Assembly: GCF_018613895.1 (NCBI RefSeq)
Contig: NZ_JAGGPH010000007.1
Location: 124,001 to 188,000, forward strand
Source of the DNA: Curtobacterium sp. ISL-83
GTDB taxonomy: Bacteria > Actinomycetota > Actinomycetes > Actinomycetales > Microbacteriaceae
DNA length: 64,000 nt
Reading direction: 5' to 3'
Shown: piece by piece, positions 30,128 through 38,100 of the stretch
Layout of the letters: the number at the start of each line of letters is the position of its first letter
Position numbering within the stretch: position 1 is the first letter of the stretch
Notes under the pieces: model-generated
The model's database searches: none
What the model saw: the letters and a program-made list of their open reading frames with translations, nothing else
Told to the model about the DNA's origin: nothing
Made by a program: the position numbers and the translations under genes

Positions 30128-30613
30128 TCAGCGCTTCGAGAACTGCGACGCCTTGCGGGCCTTCTTGAGACCGGCCTTCTTGCGCTCGATGACGCGGGCG
30201 TCACGGGTGAGGAAGCCGGCCTTCTTGAGGGCCGCGCGGTTGTTCTCGCGGTCGATCTCGTTCAGGGTGCGGGCGATCGCCAGACGCAGCGCGCCCGCCT
30301 GACCCGAGGGGCCACCACCGGTGATGCGGGCGACGACGTCGTACGAGCCGAGGAGCTCGAGCACCTTGAACGGGTCGTTGATCAGCTGCTGGTGCAGCTT
30401 GTTCGGGAAGTAGTCCTCGAGCGTGCGGCCGTTCACGACGAACGTGCCCGAACCGGGGACGAGGCGAACGCGCGCGATGGCCTCCTTGCGGCGCCCGACG
30501 GCACCGCCGGAGACGTTGAGGATCTGACGGGGAGCGGCCTCGGCAGCGGCGGGTGCGCTCTCCGTGGTGAAGCTCTCCGGGGTCTGGTCGAGGGAGTCAG
30601 CGATCTGAGCCAT
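30128..30613 (-). CDS. rpsI: 30S ribosomal protein S9
   Basis: Small-subunit protein whose C-terminal tail reaches the P-site tRNA; it ends in the conserved [12 protein letters not shown]. The total is 161 aa, against about 130 in E. coli, because of an Ala/Ser/Glu-rich N-terminal extension of about 30 residues before the conserved [15 protein letters not shown]. It is co-transcribed with rplM, 38 bp downstream of it, and followed by glmM. Confidence 0.97.
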   Translation of the reverse strand: MAQIADSLDQTPESFTTESAPAAAEAAPRQILNVSGGAVGRRKEAIARVRLVPGSGTFVVNGRTLEDYFPNKLHQQLINDPFKVLELLGSYDVVARITGGGPSGQAGALRLAIARTLNEIDRENNRAALKKAGFLTRDARVIERKKAGLKKARKASQFSKR

Positions 30614-30651
30614 GAGTTTCTTTCGTGTCCTTGAAGTCGTCGTGGCCGGAA

Positions 30652-31098
30652 CTACTGTGCGACCTGGTCGAAGATGTACGCCTTGGGCTGCTGCGCGGAG
30701 TGCGGGTGCTCCGCGCCGGCGTAGACCTTCAGCTTCTTGAGCTGCTCACGACCGAGGGTGTTCTTCGGGAGCATGCCGCGGATCGCCTTCTCGACGGCGC
30801 GGGTCGGGTGCTTCTCGAGCATCTCCGGGTACGAGGTCGCCGTGAGGCCGCCCGGGTAGCCCGAGTGGCGGTAGTAGACCTTCTTCGCGAGCTTGGAGCC
30901 GGTGAGGGCGACCTTGTCCGCGTTCACGATGATGACGTAGTCACCCATGTCCATGTGCTGGGCGAAGGTGGCCTTGTGCTTGCCGCGCAGGAGCGCCGCG
31001 GCGTGGGTCGCGAGGCGGCCCAGGACGACGTCGGTCGCGTCGATGACGATCCATTCGTGATGGACGTCTGCCGGCTTCGGTGAGAACGTGCGAGTCAC
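30652..31098 (-). CDS. rplM: 50S ribosomal protein L13
   Basis: Early-assembly large-subunit protein, 148 aa from GTG 31098 ([19 protein letters not shown]), preceded by AGGAG-like CAGGAG two codons upstream region. Conserved blocks are [34 protein letters not shown] and [10 protein letters not shown]. It is the first gene of rplM-rpsI-glmM with its own promoter about 140 bp upstream, leaving a 5' leader long enough for autogenous control, although no L13-type leader motif is recognised. Confidence 0.96.
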   Translation of the reverse strand: MTRTFSPKPADVHHEWIVIDATDVVLGRLATHAAALLRGKHKATFAQHMDMGDYVIIVNADKVALTGSKLAKKVYYRHSGYPGGLTATSYPEMLEKHPTRAVEKAIRGMLPKNTLGREQLKKLKVYAGAEHPHSAQQPKAYIFDQVAQ

Positions 31099-31238
31099 AG
31101 GAGTGCTGCTTTCGTGTCGAGGTGAGGAGTCCGTGAATCCCGCTCCGGTGGGAGTTCGCGCTGACGATGTCGGCGAGAACGACCCGGTGGAGGGCTCATC
31201 TGACTGTCTGGCGCACGCGGCGCGCAGACCAAAACGAG

Positions 31239-31268
31239 AGCCTAGCCGACGCGGGTCCCGCCGGTCAA
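31239..31268 (-). promoter_or_regulatory. Promoter of rplM-rpsI-glmM
   Basis: -35 TTGACC (31263-31268) and -10 TAGGCT (31239-31244) with an 18-bp spacer, pointing at rplM. The rest of the 339-bp gap (31099-31437) holds the leader, an inverted-repeat element and the upstream gene's terminator. Confidence 0.65.
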
Positions 31269-31280
31269 ACGCGCCCACCG

Positions 31281-31324
31281 CGGACGGGAGGCACGTGGCG
31301 GGCGCGCACCGCGCCTCCCGTCCG
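31281..31324. repeat. Complete inverted-repeat element (family copy)
   Basis: CGGACGGGAGGC (31281-31292) and GCCTCCCGTCCG (31313-31324) are perfect 12-bp arms around a 20-bp GC-rich centre. It lies between the nuclease terminator and the rplM promoter. Confidence 0.9.
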
Positions 31325-31387
31325 GCAGGCGGTCACCGCACGCGACCGGCGCGGCCGACGCGACCCCGCCGACCGGCCCCCGAACGC

Positions 31388-31421
31388 GACATCCCCGCTG
31401 TCACCCGACAGCGGGGATGTC
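31388..31421 (-). terminator. Terminator of the extracellular nuclease gene
   Basis: GACATCCCCGCTGTC-ACCC-GACAGCGGGGATGTC, a perfect 15-bp stem with a 4-nt loop, 16 bp after the stop at 31438. Confidence 0.9.
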
Positions 31422-31437
31422 GTCCTGCGCCGGAGTC

Positions 31438-34224
31438 CTACTCGGCGCGACCGATCCGGCGTCGACGGACCACGAGGATGCCCGCACCCGTGGCGAGCAG
31501 CAGCAGTGCGGCCACCATGCCGACCGTCAGGTCGGCGCCGGTGAACGCCAGCGCGCCCGTGCCCGGGCTGACGGAACCGGGCGACGTGCCACCCGCGTCG
31601 CCTGCGCCTCCGGCGATCGGACCACCGGCGTCGCCTGCGCCACCACCGTCCACGGGCACCGGCGGCGTGCTCCCGCCGTCACCGGGCGTCGGCTCGGTCG
31701 CCGGGGCGCTGAGGTCGAAGCCGACGAGGATCGGGTCGTGGTCGCTCGCCCGGTAGACCTCGTCCGTGTACAGGTTCGTCACGTTGTAGTTGTAGCGGCT
31801 GTACTCCAGGCCGACCGACTCGACCGAGTTGATGTTCCAGATGTCCACGCCCCTGACGGTCGCGCGCGCTGCCGGTGAGGCGAACACGTGGTCGAGCGAA
31901 CCGCTCAGCCCCGAGAACACGTACGAGTACTCCGACGCGTCGAGCGCCGGACCGAGGTCGGTGTAGCCGGCGTCGTCGAGGACGACCACCGGGTCCTCCT
32001 TGCTGTACGCGTTGAAGTCGCCGAGCATGAACACCTTGTCGGTGCCGTACTCCGCCTGCATCGCGGTGGAGAAGGTCACGAGCGCCTTCGCCTGCGCCAC
32101 GCGCGACGCGTTCGACGCACCCTGCCCGTCGCCCTGGTCGGCGTTCTCACCGGTGCCGGAGCCCTTCGACTTGAAGTGGTTCGCGATCACCAGGAAGTCG
32201 TCGTCAGCCGTCCCACCGATCGGCCGGAACGCGTCCGCGACGGGCTGCCGCGCGTTCGAGAACGCCGCGTCGAGCAGGATTGTCGACTCCCCGACCGGCT
32301 GCACGCGGTCCTTCTTGTAGATGAGCGCCAGACGGATGACGTCCTCGCTCGCGGGGACCACGGCCGGGGACTTCACGTACGCCCAGGTGTCGGTCCCGGT
32401 CGCGGCGTTGAGCGCGGCCACGAGGGTCCCCACCGCTGCGTCGCGGTCCTGCCCGAAGCGGGCCGAGTTCTCGATCTCCTCGAGGGAGACCACGTCGGCG
32501 CCGAGCCCGTTGATGGCCGTGACGATCTTCACCTGCTGGCGCTGCAGGTCCTCCTGCTCGGCGGCACCGCGGGCGTCGCAGCCGGAGTTCACCGTGACCG
32601 GGTCCCCGGCGCGGTCGGTGTAGTACGTGCAGCCGATCAGCTCGTCGCCGGTCGTCGGGAAGTAGTTCAGCACGTTGAAGCCGGCGAGCTTCAGGGCACC
32701 GCCGACGTCACGCGGTGTCGCGGTGCGGACGTTCGAGAACGACACGGGCAGGCTCGCAGCGGGGGTCGCACCGGTGATCGGCGCGGTCGGCTGGAACTTC
32801 CACGCCGCGTTCCGGTAGTCGAGCACCACCGGCGCGTCGAAGGTGGCGCTCGCACCGACGGTGACGGGCCCCTGGGTGAGCCACGACACCGGGATGCCCT
32901 GGTTCGCCTTCGTCAGGAAGTTCGTGCTGGCACCGTCGTCGAGCGTGACCGACCGGGCGGCGTTGTCGGTGGCCACGGCCGTCGCCTCGGCGCTGCCTGG
33001 GCGAGCGACCTCGGTCGGCTGGACGAGGCGCTTCGTGCCGGTGGCCAGCACGACCTCGCCGTACTGGTTCGTCGTGTAGTTGTCCGCCACCGTGTAGGCG
33101 CCCTGGGGAGCGATGAGCATGCTCTCGAGCGGCTCGCGCTGCGCGTCCGTCCGGGGGAACGCGACGGCGGCGGGGACCGGCGCCGGGACGACCTCGGTGC
33201 GACGGGTCAACCCGGCCGCCGTCGGGACGGTGAGTTCGGTGAGGCCGTTGAACTCCGACACCGCGCCGGTGAGCTGCAGGTACTCGCCGACCTGCACCGT
33301 CGGGGCGGTGGCGGCGGAGTACACGAACACCGCGTCGGAGGACTTGTGCGTGGCCGGATCGACCACGCCGCCGGTACCCGGGGTCTGGATCGTGTAGCCG
33401 TTGAACCCACCGGTCGCGTACACCGCGGTGACGACTCCGGAGGTCGTCACGGTCTTGCCCGCGTACGGCGAGGTGTCGGTGGTGCCCTGCAGCTGCGCGA
33501 CCGTCACCACGTCGGCGGGCGCGGGGTCGGTGGGGGCAGGGTCGGTCGGCGGTGCGTCGATCGGCCTCGCCGTCTGCCCCGCAGCGTTCGTCGGCGTGAT
33601 CGTGGAGGTCTTCGTCACGTCGACGACGTTCGAGTCGGTGTCCGCGGTGCCCTGCCGGGCGAACGCGTCCGGCACGGAGTTCGCCGTGCCCGCCGTGGCC
33701 GCGGCCGTCTCGAAGGTGGAGGCGGTGCCGTACCCGATCAGGTCGACGACACCGGGCGTGGTGGCCCCCACCGGGCCGTCGGGCAGCACCACGGGCGCGG
33801 TCTGGTCCGCGAGCACGAGCACCCCGCCGGCTCCGCCCGGGTTCAGCGAGAGCGTCGCGTCCGGTTGCGGCAGGCGCGCGGTCTCGTTCGTGCCGTTCGA
33901 CCCCGTGAGTGCAGCCAGGTACGTCCCGTGCGCCGGGATCACCCCGGTCAGGGCGGCGGCCGTGACGGTGCTCCCGCCCGCGGGTGGCCGGTACTGCAGC
34001 GACCAAATGCTCAGGTCGACGGGCGCGTCGGTCGGGTTCCCGAGCTCGACGAACTTGTTCCGGAACGGCTGGTTGGCGCTGCCGCCCTTGACGTACGCCT
34101 CGCGGATCACCAGACCGGTGCCGGCCGGGTTCGCGGTGGCGGCGGAGACGGTGACGAGCGGCGCTGCGAGGAGCGTGGCAGCGGCGGTGGCGCACAACAG
34201 GGTGCGGCCGAGCGTTCTGGGCAT
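31438..34224 (-). CDS. ExeM/NucH-family extracellular endonuclease, sortase-anchored
   Basis: Secreted nuclease of 928 aa. Residues 1-32 are a signal peptide. Residues about 35-190 form a lamin-tail-like domain (VIREAYVKGGSANQPFRNKF begins it). The centre (190-480) has OB-fold-like segments (VAQLQGTTDTSPYAGKTVTT). The C-terminal endonuclease/exonuclease/phosphatase domain (about 505-835) has FNVLNYF, VVSLEEIENS, VIANHFKSKG, MLGDFNAYSKEDPV and ASDHDPILVGFD. A Gly/Pro/Thr linker leads to LAFTG (892-896), a membrane segment and RRRR, a wall-sorting signal of the LAxTG type used by class E sortases. It probably degrades external DNA. No sortase is in the window. Confidence 0.9.
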   Translation of the reverse strand: MPRTLGRTLLCATAAATLLAAPLVTVSAATANPAGTGLVIREAYVKGGSANQPFRNKFVELGNPTDAPVDLSIWSLQYRPPAGGSTVTAAALTGVIPAHGTYLAALTGSNGTNETARLPQPDATLSLNPGGAGGVLVLADQTAPVVLPDGPVGATTPGVVDLIGYGTASTFETAAATAGTANSVPDAFARQGTADTDSNVVDVTKTSTITPTNAAGQTARPIDAPPTDPAPTDPAPADVVTVAQLQGTTDTSPYAGKTVTTSGVVTAVYATGGFNGYTIQTPGTGGVVDPATHKSSDAVFVYSAATAPTVQVGEYLQLTGAVSEFNGLTELTVPTAAGLTRRTEVVPAPVPAAVAFPRTDAQREPLESMLIAPQGAYTVADNYTTNQYGEVVLATGTKRLVQPTEVARPGSAEATAVATDNAARSVTLDDGASTNFLTKANQGIPVSWLTQGPVTVGASATFDAPVVLDYRNAAWKFQPTAPITGATPAASLPVSFSNVRTATPRDVGGALKLAGFNVLNYFPTTGDELIGCTYYTDRAGDPVTVNSGCDARGAAEQEDLQRQQVKIVTAINGLGADVVSLEEIENSARFGQDRDAAVGTLVAALNAATGTDTWAYVKSPAVVPASEDVIRLALIYKKDRVQPVGESTILLDAAFSNARQPVADAFRPIGGTADDDFLVIANHFKSKGSGTGENADQGDGQGASNASRVAQAKALVTFSTAMQAEYGTDKVFMLGDFNAYSKEDPVVVLDDAGYTDLGPALDASEYSYVFSGLSGSLDHVFASPAARATVRGVDIWNINSVESVGLEYSRYNYNVTNLYTDEVYRASDHDPILVGFDLSAPATEPTPGDGGSTPPVPVDGGGAGDAGGPIAGGAGDAGGTSPGSVSPGTGALAFTGADLTVGMVAALLLLATGAGILVVRRRRIGRAE

Positions 34225-34303
34225 GACGACCTTCGGTCAGGACGAGCAGTGGTTGTCTGCACCGTACCGACCTGCGGAGTCGTTCAGGTTGCGGCCAGGT
34301 GAA

Positions 34304-35071
34304 TCATCGGGAGCGCCCGCGCCGGGTCGGCTCGACCGGCACCCACCCGCGCCCCACCCGGTGCACCGCCGGTCCGTGCCCCGGCAGCACGATGGCCGGG
34401 ATCGGCAGCGCCCGGGCCGACTCGAACGCCGTCGACGCGTCGGCGGTGAAGAACGGCGTGATCATCCGGGGACGTGGGTGCCACGAGGCCGGCTGGGTGT
34501 CGTGGTGCGAGACGACCGCGTCACCGGTCACGATCGCGTCCGCCGCCGGCAGCAGGTAGGCGGTCGATCCGGCGGTGTGCCCCGGAGCCGGCAGGGGTGC
34601 GATCGCCCGACCGACGAAGTCGGCGGCGGTGAACGCCCGGACGGTGGGCACCGTGGTGGGCCGCAGTGCGTCGGACCGGATGGCACGCACGAGCCAGCGG
34701 AGCACGCGCACCGATGCGAGTCGGCCGCCGATCTCGGCCGGGGTCACCTGTTGCCGTTCCGGGCCGCGGACGTTGGCGACCTCGTCGGCGTGCGCCAGGA
34801 CCTCCACCCCCGGGTACCGCGCGAGGATGCCGGGTAGGCCACCGACGTGGTCGACGTGCCCGTGCGTGACGTACACACGGCGGAGGTCGGCGGGGTCGTG
34901 GCCGGCGTACCGCACGGTGTCGAGCACCAGGTCGGCGTCGGCCGGGTACCCGGCGTCGATGAGCGAGACGCCGTCCTCCTCGGCGAGGACCACCCAGTTC
35001 GAGACCGGCCCCTCGACGAAGACGACGCCGGGGGCGACCGAGACGACGGATCGGGCTTCGCGGGTGCTCAT
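34304..35071 (-). CDS. MBL-fold metal-dependent hydrolase
   Basis: Metallo-beta-lactamase-fold protein, 255 aa from ATG 35071. The zinc motif VYVTHGHVDHVGGLPG (HxHxDH) is followed by LPAPGHTAGSTAYLL (His) and VTGDAVV (Asp), with a final LPGHGPAVH. It resembles general hydrolases of the glyoxalase II/lactonase type; the substrate is unknown. It overlaps the truA stop by 4 bp (ATGA), so it is translated with truA, but no functional link is evident. Confidence 0.88.
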   Translation of the reverse strand: MSTREARSVVSVAPGVVFVEGPVSNWVVLAEEDGVSLIDAGYPADADLVLDTVRYAGHDPADLRRVYVTHGHVDHVGGLPGILARYPGVEVLAHADEVANVRGPERQQVTPAEIGGRLASVRVLRWLVRAIRSDALRPTTVPTVRAFTAADFVGRAIAPLPAPGHTAGSTAYLLPAADAIVTGDAVVSHHDTQPASWHPRPRMITPFFTADASTAFESARALPIPAIVLPGHGPAVHRVGRGWVPVEPTRRGRSR

Positions 35072-35979
35072 CCGTCGACGGTACCGTCCGCCGCACCGCG
35101 GCGAGCGCGGGTCTGGACGGCGCGTGCGGCGAGTTCGTCGTCGGCCGGGTACCCGACCTCGGTCAGGGTCAGGCCCTTCGCCGGCGCGACCTTGAACGCG
35201 CTGGTCCGGGTCTCGGCGCGGCGCAGCTCCTCGAGTCGGTCCGGCCCGTAGCGGCCCTCGCCGACCGCGATGGTCGCCCCCACCATCGCGCGCACCATCG
35301 AGTGGCAGAACGCATCGGCCTGGAGGCTCGCCACCAGTGTGCCGTCCGGCTCGCGGTCCCAGCGGAACTCCTGCAGCGTCCGGATCGTGGTCGCGCCCTC
35401 GCGCGGCTTGCAGAAGGTCGCGAAGTCGTGCAGCCCGAGCAGCGTCAGCGCACCGCGCTCCATCGCCGCCGGGTCCAAGCGCGTCGGGTGCCATACCGTG
35501 TGCCCACGACGACGGGGATCGCGCGGTGCCTCGGCGTCCGCGATCCGGTACTGGTAGCGGCGCCAGAGCGGCGAGAACCGGGCGTCGAACCCCGCGGGAG
35601 CCAGGGAAGCGCGGGTGACGACGACGTCCCCGTCCGGCGCCGCGATCCCGTTGACGCGCCGGACGAGTCCGTCCAACGCCGTCCGCTGCGCTGCGTCGGG
35701 CGCGGAACGCCTGGGGCGGGTGAGCGCGTCCCACTGGTCGGTCGTCAGGTCCAGGTGCGCGACCTGCCCGGTGGCGTGCACCCCCGCGTCCGTCCGGCCG
35801 GCCACGGTCAGGAGGGGCGGCTCGCCCCACCGGGTGAACACGGTCGCGAGCGCGGACTCGAGCGCACCCTGCACGGTCCGGAGGCCCGGCTGCCGCGCCC
35901 AGCCGGAGAACGCCGCCCCGTCGTACGCGATGTCGAGCCGCACCCGGGTCGCACCGCCCGACGTCCCCGTCTCACTCAC
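35068..35979 (-). CDS. truA: tRNA pseudouridine(38-40) synthase TruA
   Basis: Converts U38-U40 of the anticodon arm to pseudouridine. It is 303 aa from GTG 35979 (SETGTSGGATRVRLDIAYDG). The catalytic aspartate lies in VAGRTDAGVHATGQVAHLD; RRYQYRI and FCHSMVRAMVG are further family blocks. It carries an insert of about 20 residues after TTDQWDALT compared with E. coli. In many actinobacteria truA follows rplQ; here rplQ lies 5.5 kb away behind an exporter and a regulator, which points to insertion between them. Confidence 0.95.
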   Translation of the reverse strand: MSETGTSGGATRVRLDIAYDGAAFSGWARQPGLRTVQGALESALATVFTRWGEPPLLTVAGRTDAGVHATGQVAHLDLTTDQWDALTRPRRSAPDAAQRTALDGLVRRVNGIAAPDGDVVVTRASLAPAGFDARFSPLWRRYQYRIADAEAPRDPRRRGHTVWHPTRLDPAAMERGALTLLGLHDFATFCKPREGATTIRTLQEFRWDREPDGTLVASLQADAFCHSMVRAMVGATIAVGEGRYGPDRLEELRRAETRTSAFKVAPAKGLTLTEVGYPADDELAARAVQTRARRGAADGTVDG

Positions 35980-36004
35980 GCGACCACCGTACCGGGGCCG
36001 CACC

Positions 36005-36019
36005 GTGCCTCCCGTCCGG
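36005..36019. repeat. Single arm of the GGACGGGAGGC family between truA and the exporter
   Basis: GTGCCTCCCGTCCGG in the divergent 152-bp gap between truA and the DrrA-like gene. The second arm is not recognisable. Confidence 0.65.
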
Positions 36020-36131
36020 GCCACCACCCGTCCGCCCCTGACGGCGCGACGACACCGGTGTCAGCGCCACGTCAGTGCCGCGTGAGCGGCCGGCGGCAGC
36101 ATCGTCCACGACATCGACGAAAGGACCTGCG

Positions 36132-37115
36132 ATGACCACGACACCCCTCGCGGTGGAGGCCATCGGCCTCGTGAAGACCTTCGGGACGAACCGCGCCGTC
36201 GACGGCGTGGACCTCCGGGTGGAGGCCGGCACCGTCTACGGCGTGCTCGGCCCGAACGGCGCCGGCAAGACCACCACCATCTCCATGCTCGCCACGCTGC
36301 TCCGACCGGACGGCGGCGAAGCCCGCGTCTTCGGCCACGACGTCCGCACCGAGGCCCAGACGGTCCGCAGCCTGATCGGCGTCACCGGGCAGTACGCCAG
36401 CGTCGACGACACGCTCAGCGCGACCGAGAACCTCGTCATCTTCTCGCGGTTGCTCGGCCTGTCCCGGGCCGAGTCGAAGCGGAAGTCGGTCGAGCTCCTG
36501 GAGCGCTTCGGGCTGACGGAGGCCGCGTCACGACCGCTCAAGGGGTTCTCCGGCGGCATGCGTCGGCGCCTCGACCTGGCAGCGAGTCTCATCGCGCAAC
36601 CGCCGCTGATCTTCCTCGACGAACCCACCACCGGCCTCGACCCCCGGACCCGGGCGCAGATGTGGGACACGATCCGCGAACTCGTCACGACGGGCTCCAC
36701 CGTGGTCTTGACGACGCAGTACCTCGACGAGGCCGACCAGCTCGCCGACCGCATCGCCGTGATCGACCACGGGCGGGTGGTGGCCGAGGGCACCGCCGAC
36801 GAGCTCAAGGCGTCGATCGGCACCGCGTCCCTGCAGCTCCGGCTCACGGACGCGCTGCGGCTCGACGCCGCACGGACCATCGTCCGGACGACGCTCGGGG
36901 TGGACGCGATCGCCAGCCCCGAGGGGTCGCGCATCACCGCACCGATGACCGACCCGGACCGCGTGACCGACCTCCTGGTGTCGTTCCGCGAGGCCGCGAT
37001 CTCCCTCGCCGAGCTCAGCGTGCAGAAGCCGACGCTCGACGAGGTCTTCTTGCAAATCACCGCCGAAGCGGGGGTCGCTGGCGCGTCCGCCGCCGCCGAA
37101 CGGAGCATCGCATGA
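36132..37115 (+). CDS. DrrA-type ABC exporter ATP-binding protein
   Basis: ATPase of a two-gene exporter, 327 aa. Walker A GPNGAGKTTT, Q-loop GVTGQYASVDDTLSATENL (typical of daunorubicin-resistance DrrA), signature FSGGMRRRLDLAASL, Walker B LIFLDEPTTGLDP and switch TTQYLDEADQLADRI. The C-terminal region with LSVQKPTLDEVFLQIT matches the DrrA accessory domain. It overlaps the permease by 4 bp. Transported compounds are probably drugs or lipid-like metabolites; identity is unknown. The convergent AfsR-like gene may control it. Confidence 0.92.
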   Translation: MTTTPLAVEAIGLVKTFGTNRAVDGVDLRVEAGTVYGVLGPNGAGKTTTISMLATLLRPDGGEARVFGHDVRTEAQTVRSLIGVTGQYASVDDTLSATENLVIFSRLLGLSRAESKRKSVELLERFGLTEAASRPLKGFSGGMRRRLDLAASLIAQPPLIFLDEPTTGLDPRTRAQMWDTIRELVTTGSTVVLTTQYLDEADQLADRIAVIDHGRVVAEGTADELKASIGTASLQLRLTDALRLDAARTIVRTTLGVDAIASPEGSRITAPMTDPDRVTDLLVSFREAAISLAELSVQKPTLDEVFLQITAEAGVAGASAAAERSIA

Positions 37116-37954
37116 CCACCACGACCCCTCCCGACCTGATCACCGGCACGTCCCGACCCCGGGTGACCCCGCGGCCCGGCGTCGGCGGCACGGGCCTCGC
37201 GGCGACCGTCCGGCAGTCGTTCACGATGGCCTACCGCGGCCTGGTGAAGGTCCGACGGACGCCCGAGCAGTTGTTCGACGTCACGCTCATGCCGATCGTC
37301 TTCACCGTGATGTTCACGTACATCTTCGGCGGGGCGATCGCAGGGGACATCGGCTCCTACCTGCCGATCATCATCCCCGGCATCCTGGTGCAGACGAACA
37401 TCACGTCCTCCATCGTCACGGGCGTCCAACTCCGCGAGGACATGGACAAGGGCGTGTTCGACCGCTTCAAGTCCCTGCCGATCGCGCGGATCGCACCGCT
37501 CGCCGGCGCGCTCATGGCCGACACGGTCCGGTACGCGATCGCGACGACCATCACGTTCACGGTGGGCATCATCATGGGCCTCCGTCCCGCGGGCGGCGTC
37601 GGTTCGGTGGTCCTGGCGGGACTGCTCGTGATCGTGGTCGCCTGGGCCGTGAGCTGGATCTTCGCGTACTTCGGCGTGATCGCCCGGACCGCGTCGAGCG
37701 TCTCCGGCATCTCGAACCTCGTGCTGTTCCCGCTGACGTTCCTGTCGAACGCGTTCGTGCCGGCGAACACGCTGCCGGACTGGCTGCGCTGGTTCTCCGA
37801 GGTGAACCCGATCTCCCACCTGATCACCGCGGTGCGGGACCTCGTGAACCACGGGACCGTCGGGGGTGACCTGTGGATCAGCCTGGTCGGGGCCGCGGTC
37901 ATCGTCGCGGTGTTCGCGCCCCTCACCGTGCGGGCGTACATGCGGAAGGCCTGA
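37112..37954 (+). CDS. DrrB-type ABC-2 exporter permease
   Basis: Membrane partner of the preceding ATPase, 280 aa with six hydrophobic helices. ABC-2 signatures include PEQLFDVTLMPIVFTVMFTY, LREDMDKGVFDRFKSLPIAR and FLSNAFVPANTLPDWLRWF. It starts within the ATPase stop (ATGA), so translation is coupled. A Thr/Pro-rich cytoplasmic leader of about 30 residues precedes the first helix. The stop is followed at once by the hexanucleotide repeat tract. Confidence 0.92.
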   Translation: MTTTTPPDLITGTSRPRVTPRPGVGGTGLAATVRQSFTMAYRGLVKVRRTPEQLFDVTLMPIVFTVMFTYIFGGAIAGDIGSYLPIIIPGILVQTNITSSIVTGVQLREDMDKGVFDRFKSLPIARIAPLAGALMADTVRYAIATTITFTVGIIMGLRPAGGVGSVVLAGLLVIVVAWAVSWIFAYFGVIARTASSVSGISNLVLFPLTFLSNAFVPANTLPDWLRWFSEVNPISHLITAVRDLVNHGTVGGDLWISLVGAAVIVAVFAPLTVRAYMRKA

Positions 37955-37956
37955 TC

Positions 37957-38100
37957 GTCGGCGTCGGCGTCGGCGCCCGTCGGCGTCGGCGTCGGCGCCC
38001 GTCGGCGTCGGCGCCCGTCGGCGTCGGCGTCAGCGTCAGCGTCAGCGTCAGCGTCAGCGTCAGCGTCAGCGTCAGCGTCAGCGTCAGCGTCAGCGTCAGC
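37957..38100. repeat. Compound hexanucleotide tract: GTCGGC units then twelve GTCAGC units
   Basis: From 38029 to 38100 the sequence is twelve uninterrupted copies of GTCAGC. The preceding 70 bp is GTCGGC broken by GCCC. It fills the whole space between the convergent exporter permease and the AfsR-like regulator, and ends at the regulator's stop codon. Being intergenic and convergent, it could act as a variable hairpin-free spacer or simply be slippage-prone DNA. Confidence 0.95.
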
